From: Salmonella enterica subsp. diarizonae
GTDB taxonomy: Bacteria; Pseudomonadota; Gammaproteobacteria; Enterobacterales; Enterobacteriaceae
DNA: 64,000 bases
Reading direction: 5' to 3'
Assembly: GCF_008692785.1 (NCBI RefSeq)
Contig: NZ_VXJV01000001.1
Location: 248,001-312,000 of the forward strand
This document shows, piece after piece, positions 27,890-37,384 of this stretch. The notes below the pieces were generated by a model. It was not told the origin of the DNA. It did not search any database and was given only the letters and a program-made list of their open reading frames with translations. The position numbers and the translations under genes were made by a program. Numbering within the stretch: position 1 is the stretch's first letter; each line of letters opens with the position of its first letter.

Positions 27890-28836
27890 GACCTCGTCTC
27901 CATATCATCTTGTCGAAAGCGTTCGATAATGTCATCGAAACGCTTGTCGGCGACAAAACCTAACGCCAGCGCACGCTGGTTATCGATACGTCCCGGCCAG
28001 GAGGCGACGATTTTCTCGACGCCTTCGTCGCGCTGATGCGTAACCCGATCGCGCTCCGCCTGACCGCCCGTCTGACGCAACGTTTCCAGCATCTCGCCCA
28101 CGGTTACGCTGATCCCGGGTAAGTTGATACTGCTCGCCTCACCTGGCGAGGGTAACGTTGCGGCCAGCGACAGGTTATGGATCACCGCCGCCGGGCTGGA
28201 AATCCACAAACGCAAACTTTCCGATACCGGGCAGATGGTCGTCTCGCCCTGCAACGGTTCACGAATAATCGCGCTGACAAAAGAAGAAGCGGCGCGGTTT
28301 GGTTTACCCGGGCGAACACAGATCGTCGGCAAACGCAGCGCCAGCCCATCCACATAGCCTTTGCGGGTATAATCGTTGACCAACAGTTCACAGGCGGCCT
28401 TCTGCGCGCCATAAGACGAGCGCGGCGTGAGCGCGGTGGTATCGGTGACGCATTCCGGCAGCGTACCGCCATAAACGGCAAGCGAGCTGGAGAAGACAAA
28501 ACGAATTTTCTGCGGTTGCCGACGACACGCCTCAAGTAACTGGCGGGTAAGATCCAGATTAACTTTCCATCCCAGATCGAAATCGTCTTCCGCATGACTG
28601 CTGACAATCGCAGCGAGATGATAAACAACAGAGGTATTAGCGGTAATCACATTCTCCAGCACGCCCGGCTGGGTTAAGTCAGCTTCCATGCAGCGTAAAC
28701 GAGGGGAGTCTGATAACCGTGCAGGCATTTTTAAATCAACAAGAAGCAGTTCGTTAAACGCCAGCGATGAATTTAATAAGGCGCTTGCGAGTTTCTGGCC
28801 TAAAAAGCCGCCCCCGCCGGTAATGATAATCTGCAT
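27886..28836 (-). CDS. denD: DenD, D-erythronate dehydrogenase
   Basis: A 316-residue NAD-dependent short-chain (epimerase-like) dehydrogenase. The Rossmann motif GGGGFLG is at about 7-13, and the catalytic S/Y-x-x-x-K appears as SSYGAQKAA (about 149-157). The family member DenD oxidises D-erythronate to 2-oxo-tetronate, which the neighbours OtnI, OtnK and OtnC process further. It follows otnI by 39 bp and overlaps the permease by 4 bp. E. coli K-12 lacks this gene in its ygb operon, so the set here should handle both D-erythronate and L-threonate. Assignment relies on the operon context and fold. Confidence 0.82.
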   Translation of the reverse strand: MQIIITGGGGFLGQKLASALLNSSLAFNELLLVDLKMPARLSDSPRLRCMEADLTQPGVLENVITANTSVVYHLAAIVSSHAEDDFDLGWKVNLDLTRQLLEACRRQPQKIRFVFSSSLAVYGGTLPECVTDTTALTPRSSYGAQKAACELLVNDYTRKGYVDGLALRLPTICVRPGKPNRAASSFVSAIIREPLQGETTICPVSESLRLWISSPAAVIHNLSLAATLPSPGEASSINLPGISVTVGEMLETLRQTGGQAERDRVTHQRDEGVEKIVASWPGRIDNQRALALGFVADKRFDDIIERFRQDDMETRS

Positions 28837-28875
28837 CCGGATGTCCTCTTTATTGTTGTGTAGGGTAGTTCAGGA

Positions 28876-29652
28876 TTAGCGCCAGGCGTTAAACCAGCCA
28901 AGCCCGTCCTGAGTGGTATTCCGTGGTTGGTATTCGCAGCCTATCCAGCCGCGATAACCCACGTCATCGAACAACCGGAACAGCCACGGGTAGTTGATCT
29001 CGCCATCATCCGGTTCATGTCTGTCCGGTAGCGAGGCGATTTGCACATGGGCATAGCGGCCCGCGTACTCGCGAATCAGGTGACTCAAATTGCCATCCAC
29101 TTTTTGCGCGTGGAAAGTGTCGAGCTGGATGAACACATTCGGGCGGTCAACCTCTTCTGCGATGCCCAGCGCCTGATATTGGCTGGAAAAGAGGTAGCCG
29201 GGTTTAACGCCGGGACTCAGCGCTTCGATCAAAATACGTTTATCGTGGGCGGCAAACCGGTCGGCGGCATAACGCAAATTATCGATAAACGTGGCGCGAT
29301 AACGTGCGCCATCAGCGCCATCCGGCACTACGCCCGCCATGATATGAACCTGCTCGCATTCCAGCGCAAGAGCGTATTCCAGCGCCAGATCGATATCGGC
29401 TCGCGCGTCGTGTTCGCGCCCCGGCAGCGCGGCACGCCCCCACTCGCCCGCTGCGATATCGCCCGCCGAAGTATTAAACAGCGCCAGCGTCAGATCATGA
29501 CGCAATAGCTGGGCTTTAATCTCGCTGGCGGCAAAGTCGTAGGGGAACAGAAACTCAACGGCCTGAAAACCGGCTGCGGCAGCGGCGGCAAAACGCTCGA
29601 TAAACGGCGCTTCGGTAAACATCATCGACAAATTGGCGGCAAAACGCGGCAT
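28876..29652 (-). CDS. otnI: OtnI, 2-oxo-tetronate isomerase (YgbM/Hyi family)
   Basis: A 258-residue TIM-barrel protein of the hydroxypyruvate isomerase-like family ([31 protein letters not shown]-type strand as [14 protein letters not shown]; catalytic Glu in LIEALSP and [10 protein letters not shown]). In the tetronate pathway it converts 2-oxo-tetronate to 3-oxo-tetronate. It lies 4 bp after otnC and before denD. Known as ygbM in E. coli. Confidence 0.88.
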   Translation of the reverse strand: MPRFAANLSMMFTEAPFIERFAAAAAAGFQAVEFLFPYDFAASEIKAQLLRHDLTLALFNTSAGDIAAGEWGRAALPGREHDARADIDLALEYALALECEQVHIMAGVVPDGADGARYRATFIDNLRYAADRFAAHDKRILIEALSPGVKPGYLFSSQYQALGIAEEVDRPNVFIQLDTFHAQKVDGNLSHLIREYAGRYAHVQIASLPDRHEPDDGEINYPWLFRLFDDVGYRGWIGCEYQPRNTTQDGLGWFNAWR

Positions 29653-29656
29653 CGGG

Positions 29657-30295
29657 TTATCTCCTTAACTGCGCAATTTCTTCGGTGGTTAAATAACGAA
29701 TCGGGCGTTCGCCAAGGATAAAAATCAGCTTTGCCGTCTCTTCCAGCTCCTCGGTATTATTAGCGGCTTCCTGCAAATTCTCCCCGCACACTACCGGCCC
29801 ATGATTGGCCAGTAAAAAGGCCTGATGCTGGCCCGCCAGCGCGGCCAGATCGCGGGCAATTCGGTCATCCCCCGGGCGATAGTAAGGAACCAGCGGAATG
29901 TCCCCCATCCGCATCACCACATACGGGGTAAACGGGCGAATCACATTTTGCGGGTCCAGTCCTTCGAGACAGGAAAGCGCCGTTGACCAGGTGCTGTGCA
30001 GATGTACCACGGCCTTGCAGCAAGGGTTATTGCGATACAACGCCAGATGAAAACGCACCTCTTTAGACGGTTTATCGCCGCTGAGCCATTCGCCCTGCGG
30101 GTCCACTTTGGATAGCCGCTGCGGGTCGAGATTACCCAGACACGAACCGGTGGGCGTTGCCAGAATATTGCCGTCCGGCAGTAACAGCGAGAGGTTGCCT
30201 GCCGAGCCGGTAGCATAGCCACGCTGGAAAAACGAGGCAGCTATCCTGACCATCTCGTCTCGCAAAGCGTGCTCTTCTTTTGCCAGTGTCGTCAT
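29657..30295 (-). CDS. otnC: OtnC, 3-oxo-tetronate 4-phosphate decarboxylase (YgbL)
   Basis: A 212-residue class II aldolase/adducin-family enzyme. Zinc ligands appear in VVHLHSTWS (His-x-His, about 97-105) and a third His at LLANHGPVV (about 162-170); [13 protein letters not shown] is the phosphate-binding start. It decarboxylates 3-oxo-tetronate 4-phosphate to dihydroxyacetone phosphate. The start overlaps the otnK stop by 4 bp. Named ygbL in E. coli. Confidence 0.9.
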   Translation of the reverse strand: MTTLAKEEHALRDEMVRIAASFFQRGYATGSAGNLSLLLPDGNILATPTGSCLGNLDPQRLSKVDPQGEWLSGDKPSKEVRFHLALYRNNPCCKAVVHLHSTWSTALSCLEGLDPQNVIRPFTPYVVMRMGDIPLVPYYRPGDDRIARDLAALAGQHQAFLLANHGPVVCGENLQEAANNTEELEETAKLIFILGERPIRYLTTEEIAQLRR

Positions 30296-31554
30296 ACCTG
30301 AAACTCCCTTTGAGCGCGTATGAAAAAGGATTCATCGCCAAAATTGCCTGACTTTAGCGCCAGCGAGACTGGCGCATGGAGCGCGTTGACCCACGGCACG
30401 CCGGGTGAAATGCACGGTCCGATGTGAAAACCGGTAATACCGAGGCTTTGCGTCACCACGCCCGACGTTTCGCCGCCCGCCACGATAAACCGGGTGATAC
30501 CGCCTTCGGCTAAGCGAGCGGCCAGCAGTGAAAAGAGCGTCTCTACCGCATGGCTGGCTTCGGCAGCGCCGTATTGCTGCTGGATGGCAGCCAGCGCCTG
30601 CGTGGAGGCGGTGGCGCTAATCATTGGCGCCAGTTCGCTATCCTGACTGAGCACCCACTGCGCCAGCGCTTCGGCGTAGGCCTCGCGCGTCTCGGATGAC
30701 AGGCAGCACGCCACGTCAACGTCGCGTGTGGGAGCATGTTGTCGATAACAGGCCACCTGCTGGTTCGTCATCTGCGAACAGGAACCGGAAAGCACCACCG
30801 CGCGGCCGCTCAGCGGATAGCCTGCGGAGCGGGCCTGAGAAGCGCCACTCTTCGCCCACTGACGCGCCAGCCCCATTGCCAGCCCGGAACCGCCAGTTAC
30901 CAGAGGGGCATCACGCAAAACCTCGCCCTGCATTTCCAGATGTCGCTCATTGAGCGCGTCAAGTACCGCGTAGCGGTATCCTTCCTGCTGTAAACGCGAC
31001 AGCGCCGCACGGGTCGCTGCAACGCCTTCATCAAGCGTCTGGGCCGGAATAACGCCGCAGCGCCCTTGCGCCTGTGCTTCCATCAGACGCGGCAGGTAGC
31101 TGTCGGTCATCGGATTGATAGGGTGGTGGCGCATACCGGACTCCGCCAGCAAGTGGTTCATGACAAACAGATAACCCTGATAGACCGTGCGTCCGTTAAC
31201 CGGCAGCGCGGGAGAAATCACGGTAAATGAGGTATCCAGCGCCACCATCAACGCGTCGGTGACCGGGCCGATATTGCCTTCAGCGGTACTATCGAAAGTC
31301 GAGCAATATTTGAAATAGACCTGCTGGCAGCCCTGTTTTTTCAGCCATGCCAGCGCCGCCAGCGATTGTTTTATCGCCTCTTGCGCCGGGCATGAGCGGA
31401 TTTTCAGGCTGATAACCAGCGCGTCACACCCTTCCGGTTGCGTCCCGGTTGGGACATCATTGATCTGCACTGTCGGCATCCCGTTTTCGACCAGAAAACT
31501 GGCGATGTCGGTCGCGCCGGTGAAATCATCGGCAATGACGCCAATTTTTAACAT
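30292..31554 (-). CDS. otnK: OtnK, 3-oxo-tetronate kinase (YgbK, DUF1537 family)
   Basis: A 420-residue four-carbon acid sugar kinase. The N-terminal domain starts MLKIGVIADDFTGATDIASF with the DDFTGA signature; the C-terminal nucleotide-binding domain has VAGGETSGVV (about 364-373). It phosphorylates 3-oxo-tetronate for OtnC. It overlaps ltnD by 7 bp upstream and otnC by 4 bp downstream. Known as ygbK in E. coli. Confidence 0.92.
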   Translation of the reverse strand: MLKIGVIADDFTGATDIASFLVENGMPTVQINDVPTGTQPEGCDALVISLKIRSCPAQEAIKQSLAALAWLKKQGCQQVYFKYCSTFDSTAEGNIGPVTDALMVALDTSFTVISPALPVNGRTVYQGYLFVMNHLLAESGMRHHPINPMTDSYLPRLMEAQAQGRCGVIPAQTLDEGVAATRAALSRLQQEGYRYAVLDALNERHLEMQGEVLRDAPLVTGGSGLAMGLARQWAKSGASQARSAGYPLSGRAVVLSGSCSQMTNQQVACYRQHAPTRDVDVACCLSSETREAYAEALAQWVLSQDSELAPMISATASTQALAAIQQQYGAAEASHAVETLFSLLAARLAEGGITRFIVAGGETSGVVTQSLGITGFHIGPCISPGVPWVNALHAPVSLALKSGNFGDESFFIRAQREFQV

Positions 31555-32471
31555 GACGGCTCCTCAGGCGTGACGCCAGGCAGAGTAATCCCCGAGAAAA
31601 TTTTGATCACTGCGCTGTCATCCTGTTTGCCATAACCGGCATTACTGGCGCTGGTGAACATATTTAATGCCGTAGAAGCGAGAGGTAAGGGGAAGCGTAG
31701 CGCTTTCGCCGTGTCGGCAACCAACCCCAAATCTTTGACAAAAATGTCGACTGCCGAACGTGGGGTATAGTCGCCGTCAACGACATGCTGCATACGGTTT
31801 TCGAACATCCAGGAGTTTCCGGCGGCATGGGTCACGACGTCATACATCACGTCCAGAGGAATACCGGCCCGCGCGGCCAGCGCCATCGCTTCGGCCGCCG
31901 CCGCAATATGCACTCCAGCCAGCAGTTGATGAATGATTTTGACGGTTGAGCCTGCGCCCGGCGTATCGCTGATGCGATAAACGTTGCTGGCAACGGCGTC
32001 CAGCACAGGCTTCAGGCGGGTAAACGCCGCCTCGCTCCCGGAGGCCATCACCGTCATTTCGCCCTGCGCCGCTTTTACCGCGCCGCCGGAAACCGGCGCA
32101 TCCAGCATGTTAAGATTCAATGCCGTCAACGCCGCGGCGATCTCTTGCGCGTCGGCGCTTGAGATCGTGGACGAAACCATCACCGCGCTTCCGGGTTTCA
32201 TCAGATGGGCAACGCCATCCTCACCGAATAACACCTGTCTGACCTGGGCGGCATTAACGACCAGAATAACTAACGCATCCACGACTCCGGCGAACTCCCT
32301 GGCGCTGGCGGCAGTCCCACAAGCCCCTTCAGCGAGAAGATTCGCGCACGCTTGCGGGTTAAGATCGGCCCCCCATGTGGAAAGCCCGGCACGCAGGCAT
32401 GAACGCGCAGCGCCCATTCCCATTGAGCCAAGCCCCACAATGCCGACATGAAAATCAGTTCCTGTTGTCAT
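31548..32471 (-). CDS. ltnD: LtnD, L-threonate dehydrogenase (YgbJ)
   Basis: A 307-residue beta-hydroxyacid dehydrogenase. The NAD-binding site is GLGSMGMGAA (about 12-21), the substrate signature is DAPVSGG (about 120-126), and the catalytic Lys lies in GAGSTVKIIHQ (K about 171). It oxidises L-threonate to 2-oxo-tetronate. ATG 32471 is preferred since GGAG lies five bases upstream; a GTG at 32477 also exists. It is the first gene of the operon, divergent from ygbI, with a long palindrome between. Confidence 0.9.
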   Translation of the reverse strand: MTTGTDFHVGIVGLGSMGMGAARSCLRAGLSTWGADLNPQACANLLAEGACGTAASAREFAGVVDALVILVVNAAQVRQVLFGEDGVAHLMKPGSAVMVSSTISSADAQEIAAALTALNLNMLDAPVSGGAVKAAQGEMTVMASGSEAAFTRLKPVLDAVASNVYRISDTPGAGSTVKIIHQLLAGVHIAAAAEAMALAARAGIPLDVMYDVVTHAAGNSWMFENRMQHVVDGDYTPRSAVDIFVKDLGLVADTAKALRFPLPLASTALNMFTSASNAGYGKQDDSAVIKIFSGITLPGVTPEEPSC

Positions 32472-32552
32472 TATCACTCCATGTTAATTTACGTGATATT
32501 ATGTTTTTTTATGTGAATATAGGCGTTTTTGTAAACAATTGCGGTGAGTTGA

Positions 32553-32589
32553 TTCACAAAAAATAACAAAATATGTTATTTTTTGTGAA
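32553..32589. promoter_or_regulatory. Perfect 15-bp inverted repeat, probable YgbI operator
   Basis: TTCACAAAAAATAAC (32553-32567), a 7-bp spacer, and GTTATTTTTTGTGAA (32575-32589). It lies between ltnD and ygbI, about 80 bp from each start. A related half-site (TTTATGTGAA) occurs near 32507. This is a natural binding site for the DeoR-family repressor next door. Confidence 0.65.
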
Positions 32590-32667
32590 GACAATCCCCA
32601 TAGAACTTCACACGCTGTGGCGAGAAATCGCGTAAAATCGCGACAGGACTAAAGAAAGGAGCAGACG

Positions 32668-33432
32668 TTGATACCTACTGAGCGTCGACAAATAATTCTT
32701 GATATGGTGGCGGAGAAAGGCATCGTCAGTATCGCTGAACTGACCGAGCGCATGCATGTATCCCATATGACCATCCGCCGTGATTTACAAAAACTGGAGC
32801 AGCAAGGCGCGGTAATCCAGGTCTCTGGCGGAGTGCAGTCATCGACTCGCGTAGCGCACGAACCCTCGCATCAGATCAAAAGCGAACTGGCGACGCCGCA
32901 GAAAGCGGCGATTGGCAAACTGGCCGCCAGCCTGGTACAGCCAGAAAGCTGTATCTACCTTGACGCCGGTACTACCACGCTGGCGATTGCCAGACAGCTT
33001 GTTACGATGAATAAACTTACGGTGGTGACTAATGATTTCGTTATCGCCGATTACCTGATGGACAATAGCGGTTGCACAATTATTCACACTGGCGGGGCAG
33101 TATGTCGGGAAAACCGGTCGTGCGTCGGCGAAGCCGCGGCGACGCTTTTGCGTGGGTTGATGATTGACCAGGCCTTTATTTCCGCCTCTTCCTGGAGCGT
33201 GCGCGGTATTTCAACGCCAGCGGAAGATAAAGTTGCGGTGAAACGGGCCGTCGCCAGCGCCAGCCGACAAAAAATTCTGGTGTGCGACGCGACCAAATAC
33301 GGCCAGGTCGCCACATGGCTGGCGTTACCGTTGGCGGAATTCAACCAAATCGTCACCGATGACGGCCTGCCGGAAAGCGCTATTCGGGCGCTGGCCAAAG
33401 TGGATATCTCACTGCTGATGGCAAAAAAATAG
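32668..33432 (+). CDS. ygbI: YgbI, DeoR-family regulator of the tetronate operon
   Basis: A 254-residue DeoR-type repressor. The N-terminal HTH is RRQIILDMVAEKGIVSIAEL and VSHMTIRRDLQKLEQQG (about 6-55); the C-terminal domain is the sugar-phosphate isomerase-like sensor (LDAGTTTLAIAR). The start is TTG at 32668-32670, seven bases after AAAGGAG, an unusual start that could keep levels low. It is divergent from ltnD-otnK-otnC-otnI-denD-permease, its likely target. Confidence 0.9.
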   Translation: MIPTERRQIILDMVAEKGIVSIAELTERMHVSHMTIRRDLQKLEQQGAVIQVSGGVQSSTRVAHEPSHQIKSELATPQKAAIGKLAASLVQPESCIYLDAGTTTLAIARQLVTMNKLTVVTNDFVIADYLMDNSGCTIIHTGGAVCRENRSCVGEAAATLLRGLMIDQAFISASSWSVRGISTPAEDKVAVKRAVASASRQKILVCDATKYGQVATWLALPLAEFNQIVTDDGLPESAIRALAKVDISLLMAKK

Positions 33433-33450
33433 CGAAGCGGTGCAAGCCGC

Positions 33451-33855
33451 TTACGTCATCATTTTGCGTACCAGTTGCGTAAACTGTTCGCGTTCTTCAT
33501 CGCTCAGTCGTCCCAAAAACTCATCGTCCACGCGATCCCCCTGTGGTATCGCGGCGGCGAGCAACGTTTGGCCCTGAACGGTGAGATAGACAAAACGCCG
33601 ACGCTTATCCAGCGGATCGTTTTCTCGCTTTACCAGCCCACGATTTTCCATCCGGCTTAACATCTCCGCCAGCGTCGCTTTAGTGCTGACCGCCGCTTCG
33701 GTCAGATCGACCTGTTCAATACCCGGATGCTCAGCAATAACGCGCATCACCGCATATTGAGGTTTGGTCAGTTCCGGTAATTCATGCTGCCAGCGTGCGG
33801 TATGTTGCTGAAAAAGTTGGCGTAACAGATGAAACGCGGTGTTTCGTAACTCCAT
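33451..33855 (-). CDS. MarR-family regulator of the vdc operon
   Basis: A 134-residue MarR-type winged-helix repressor (PGIEQVDLTEAAVSTKATLA recognition region; wing in DPLDKRRRFVYLT). ATG 33855 is chosen over 33888 since CCGGAG lies before it. It is divergent from vdcBCD, a hydroxyarylic acid decarboxylase operon. MarR regulators beside such genes are commonly released by the phenolic acid substrate. A palindrome at 33994-34007 is the likely operator. Confidence 0.88.
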   Translation of the reverse strand: MELRNTAFHLLRQLFQQHTARWQHELPELTKPQYAVMRVIAEHPGIEQVDLTEAAVSTKATLAEMLSRMENRGLVKRENDPLDKRRRFVYLTVQGQTLLAAAIPQGDRVDDEFLGRLSDEEREQFTQLVRKMMT

Positions 33856-33993
33856 GAGCACTCCGGATAAATTAACTTTTTCTATCATAACGACTTATGC
33901 CGGGTTTTTTAATGACGAATGCTTTAGCTAAACGTGCGCAGGCGTCGGGAGGCTCTTGCCGGGAGGGCCGTGTGGGCGTATTTTGATCAAAAC

Positions 33994-34007
33994 GTTCGTA
34001 TACGAAC
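33994..34007. promoter_or_regulatory. 14-bp perfect palindrome upstream of vdcB, candidate MarR operator
   Basis: GTTCGTATACGAAC, 17 bp before the vdcB start codon, in the gap between the MarR gene and vdcB. Length and symmetry suit a MarR dimer. Confidence 0.55.
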
Positions 34008-34024
34008 AATAATTGAGGTAAGAA

Positions 34025-34609
34025 ATGAGATTGATTGTGGGGATGACCGGCGCGCCGCTTGGCGTCGCGCTACTCCAGGCATTGCGGGCGCTACCTGATG
34101 TTGAAACGCATCTGGTGATGTCAAAGTGGGCGAAAACCACTATCGAACTGGAGACGCCCTACACGCCCGCTGAGGTAACCGCCCTGGCAGATTATTGTCA
34201 TAGCCCGGCCGATCAGGCGGCGCCCCTTTCCTCCGGCTCATTTCGTACCGACGGCATGATTATTATCCCCTGCAGTATGAAAACACTGGCTGGGGTTCGC
34301 GCCGGCTATGCCGAAGGGCTGGTGGGACGCGCTGCCGATGTCGTGTTGAAAGAGGGTCGCAAGCTGGTGTTGGTGCCGCGGGAAATGCCGCTCAGCACGA
34401 TTCATCTGGAAAACATGCTTGCGCTTTCTCGTATGGGGGTGGCGATAGTGCCGCCCATGCCCGCATTCTACAACCTGCCGCAAACCGTTGACGATATTAT
34501 CCAGCACATCGTGGCGCGCGTTCTCGACCAGTTTGGTCTGGAGCATATGCGCGCGCGCCGCTGGCAAGGACTGCGACAGGCAGCAAATTTTTCACAGGAG
34601 AATGGATAA
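34025..34609 (+). CDS. vdcB: VdcB (Pad1/UbiX-like), flavin prenyltransferase
   Basis: A 194-residue UbiX/Pad1-family protein that makes prenylated FMN for its UbiD-type partner. The FMN-binding start MRLIVGMTGAPLGVALLQAL, the SGSFRTDGMIIIPCSMKTLA block (about 75-94) and VLVPREMPLSTIHLENM (about 118-134) are characteristic. GAGGTAAG precedes the ATG. Its stop overlaps the vdcC start (TAATG). Equivalent to YclB/EcdB of other enterics. Confidence 0.9.
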   Translation: MRLIVGMTGAPLGVALLQALRALPDVETHLVMSKWAKTTIELETPYTPAEVTALADYCHSPADQAAPLSSGSFRTDGMIIIPCSMKTLAGVRAGYAEGLVGRAADVVLKEGRKLVLVPREMPLSTIHLENMLALSRMGVAIVPPMPAFYNLPQTVDDIIQHIVARVLDQFGLEHMRARRWQGLRQAANFSQENG

Positions 34610-36036
34610 TGGCATTTGATGATTTGCGCAGTTTTTTACATGCGCTGGATCAGCAGGGACAACTGCTGAAAATCAGCGAGGAAGTGAATGCGGAGCCGGA
34701 TTTAGCCGCCGCAGCCAACGCAACGGGACGAATCGGCGATGGCGCGCCCGCGCTGTGGTTTGACAATATTCGTGGTTTTACCGACGCCCGCGTGGCAATG
34801 AATACTATCGGTTCCTGGCGGAACCATGCCATCTCGCTGGGCTTGCCGCCTAACACGCCGGTTAAAAAACAGATCGATGAATTTATCCGCCGCTGGGACA
34901 ATTTTCCGGTGGCGCCGGAACGCCGGGCGAATCCGGGATGGGCGGAAAATACCGTCGACGGCGACGCAATCAACCTGTTTGATATCCTGCCACTGTTTCG
35001 TCTGAACGACGGCGACGGCGGATTCTATCTGGATAAAGCCTGTGTGGTATCACGCGATCCGCTCGATCCCGAGAATTTCGGCAAGCAGAACGTCGGTATC
35101 TACCGTATGGAAGTTAAAGGCAAGCGTAAGCTGGGTCTGCAACCGGTACCGATGCATGATATCGCATTGCACCTGCACAAAGCGGAAGAGCGTGGCGAAG
35201 ATCTGCCGATTGCGATCACGCTGGGTAACGATCCGATCATTACCCTGATGGGCGCAACGCCGCTGAAATACGATCAGTCAGAGTATGAAATGGCGGGCGC
35301 GTTACGTGAAAGCCCCTATCCTATCGCTACCGCGCCGCTGACCGGTTTTGATGTACCGTGGGGATCTGAAGTCATTCTCGAAGGGGTCATCGAAAGCCGT
35401 AAACGCGAAATTGAAGGACCGTTCGGCGAATTTACCGGCCACTATTCCGGCGGTCGCAACATGACCGTGGTGCGTATCGATAAGGTCTCTTACCGCAGCA
35501 AACCCATTTTTGAATCGCTCTATTTAGGTATGCCGTGGACGGAAATCGACTACCTGATGGGACCGGCGACCTGCGTGCCGCTGTATCAACAGTTAAAGGC
35601 CGAATTTCCGGAAGTGCAGGCGGTAAACGCCATGTACACCCACGGCCTGCTGGCCATCATCTCGACCAAAAAACGCTATGGCGGCTTCGCCCGCGCGGTG
35701 GGTCTGCGGGCGATGACGACACCACACGGTTTAGGATATGTGAAGATGGTGATTATGGTCGATGAAGATGTCGATCCGTTTAATCTGCCGCAGGTGATGT
35801 GGGCATTGTCGTCGAAAGTGAACCCGGCAGGCGATCTGGTACAGCTACCAAATATGTCCGTCCTGGAACTGGACCCGGGTTCAAGCCCGGCGGGGATTAC
35901 CGACAAGCTGATCATTGACGCCACCACGCCGGTTGCGCCAGATAACCGTGGTCACTATAGCCAGCCGGTTGTTGATTTACCGGAAACTAACGCCTGGGCT
36001 GAAAAGCTGACCGCCATGCTGGCCAACCGTAAATAA
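34609..36036 (+). CDS. vdcC: VdcC, UbiD-family hydroxyarylic acid decarboxylase
   Basis: A 475-residue UbiD-family enzyme using prenylated FMN to decarboxylate 4-hydroxybenzoate- or vanillate-like acids reversibly. Seen: GIYRMEVKGKRKLGLQPVP (prFMN binding), the E-x-x-x-R-x-x-E-like region PFGEFTGHYSGGRN (about 267-280), and IDATTPVAPDNRGHY at the end. Length is normal. It sits between vdcB (1-bp overlap) and vdcD (10 bp). Known in E. coli O157 as YclC. Confidence 0.9.
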   Translation: MAFDDLRSFLHALDQQGQLLKISEEVNAEPDLAAAANATGRIGDGAPALWFDNIRGFTDARVAMNTIGSWRNHAISLGLPPNTPVKKQIDEFIRRWDNFPVAPERRANPGWAENTVDGDAINLFDILPLFRLNDGDGGFYLDKACVVSRDPLDPENFGKQNVGIYRMEVKGKRKLGLQPVPMHDIALHLHKAEERGEDLPIAITLGNDPIITLMGATPLKYDQSEYEMAGALRESPYPIATAPLTGFDVPWGSEVILEGVIESRKREIEGPFGEFTGHYSGGRNMTVVRIDKVSYRSKPIFESLYLGMPWTEIDYLMGPATCVPLYQQLKAEFPEVQAVNAMYTHGLLAIISTKKRYGGFARAVGLRAMTTPHGLGYVKMVIMVDEDVDPFNLPQVMWALSSKVNPAGDLVQLPNMSVLELDPGSSPAGITDKLIIDATTPVAPDNRGHYSQPVVDLPETNAWAEKLTAMLANRK

Positions 36037-36046
36037 GGAGTAACCA

Positions 36047-36283
36047 ATGATTTGTCCACGCTGTGCCGATGCACATATTGAACTCATGGCGACTTCGCCG
36101 GTAAAAGGAGTCTGGACGGTATATCAGTGTCAGCATTGCCTGTATACCTGGCGCGATACCGAACCGTTACGCCGTACCAGCCGCGAACACTATCCACAAG
36201 CGTTTCGCATGACGCAAAAAGATATTGATAACGCGCCAATGGTGCCGAGTATCCCGCCGCTGCTGGCAGAAGATAAACGGTAA
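36047..36283 (+). CDS. vdcD: VdcD, small subunit of hydroxyarylic acid decarboxylase
   Basis: A 78-residue protein with C3-P-R-C6 and C28-Q-H-C31, a zinc-ribbon pattern, followed by an acidic/basic tail. It is the third gene of the conserved BCD operon and is needed for full decarboxylase activity in related systems (YclD/ShdD). AAGGAG precedes the ATG. A strong terminator follows immediately. Confidence 0.88.
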   Translation: MICPRCADAHIELMATSPVKGVWTVYQCQHCLYTWRDTEPLRRTSREHYPQAFRMTQKDIDNAPMVPSIPPLLAEDKR

Positions 36284-36289
36284 AGAAAA

Positions 36290-36318
36290 AGGCCAGTCTG
36301 TCGACTGGCCTTTTTTTG
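36290..36318. terminator. Bidirectional terminator between vdcD and rpoS
   Basis: AGGCCAGTC (36290-36298), TGTC, GACTGGCCT (36303-36311), flanked by A-run and T-run. It serves both convergent operons. Confidence 0.9.
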
Positions 36319-36329
36319 ACGAAAGGTAC

Positions 36330-37322
36330 TTACTCGCGGAACAACGCTTCGATATTCAGCCCCTGCGTCTGCAGAATTTCGCGCAGACGACGCAGGCCTT
36401 CAACCTGAATCTGACGAACACGTTCACGCGTAAGACCGATTTCACGGCCTACATCTTCCAGTGTCGCAGCTTCATATCCCAGCAGACCGAAACGGCGCGC
36501 CAGCACTTCACGCTGTTTGGCGTTCAGTTCGAACAGCCATTTGACGATGCTCTGTTTCATATCGTCATCTTGCGTGGTGTCTTCCGGACCGTTCTCTTTT
36601 TCATCGGCCAGAATGTCCAGCAACGCTTTTTCGGAATCACCGCCCAGCGGGGTGTCTACCGAAGTAATGCGCTCATTGAGACGAAGCATACGGCTGACGT
36701 CATCAACCGGTTTATCCAGTTGCTCTGCAATTTCTTCCGCACTCGGTTCGTGGTCCAGTTTATGCGACAACTCACGCGCGGTACGCAGGTATACGTTCAG
36801 CTCTTTAACAATGTGAATCGGCAAGCGAATCGTACGGGTTTGGTTCATAATCGCCCGTTCGATTGTCTGGCGAATCCACCAGGTTGCGTATGTTGAGAAG
36901 CGGAACCCGCGTTCCGGGGCAAACTTCTCGACTGCACGGATAAGCCCCAGATTGCCCTCTTCAATCAGGTCCAGCAACGCCAGTCCACGATTGCCATAAC
37001 GACGGGCAATTTTTACCACCAGACGCAGGTTACTCTCAATCATGCGACGGCGAGAAGCGACATCTCCACGCAGTGCGCGACGCGCAAAATAGACTTCTTC
37101 TTCGGCTGTTAACAGTGGTGAATACCCAATCTCACCAAGGTAAAGCTGAGTCGCGTCCAACACACGTTGTGTGGCCCCTTGCGATAACAGCTCTTCTTCA
37201 GCCAGGTCGTTATCACTGGGTTCCTCTTCACTCAAGGCTTTTTCGTCAAAAGCCTCTACTCCGTTCTCATCAAATTCCGCGTCTTCATTTAAATCATGAA
37301 CTTTCAGCGTATTCTGACTCAT
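36330..37322 (-). CDS. rpoS: RpoS, stationary-phase/general stress sigma factor
   Basis: Sigma-38, the master factor for stationary phase and stress, and in Salmonella for spv and other virulence genes. The 330 residues equal the E. coli/Salmonella length. Regions: 1.2 near [11 protein letters not shown], 2 with YFARRAL and [16 protein letters not shown], 3, and 4.2 with [24 protein letters not shown] precedes the ATG. The frame is intact, so no sign of the rpoS loss often seen in laboratory stocks. In enterics its main promoter lies inside nlpD. Confidence 0.98.
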   Translation of the reverse strand: MSQNTLKVHDLNEDAEFDENGVEAFDEKALSEEEPSDNDLAEEELLSQGATQRVLDATQLYLGEIGYSPLLTAEEEVYFARRALRGDVASRRRMIESNLRLVVKIARRYGNRGLALLDLIEEGNLGLIRAVEKFAPERGFRFSTYATWWIRQTIERAIMNQTRTIRLPIHIVKELNVYLRTARELSHKLDHEPSAEEIAEQLDKPVDDVSRMLRLNERITSVDTPLGGDSEKALLDILADEKENGPEDTTQDDDMKQSIVKWLFELNAKQREVLARRFGLLGYEAATLEDVGREIGLTRERVRQIQVEGLRRLREILQTQGLNIEALFRE

Positions 37323-37384
37323 AAGGTGGCTCCTACCCGTGATCCCTTGACGGAACTAGCAAGTCAAAGCCTGGTTCCGCCGCT

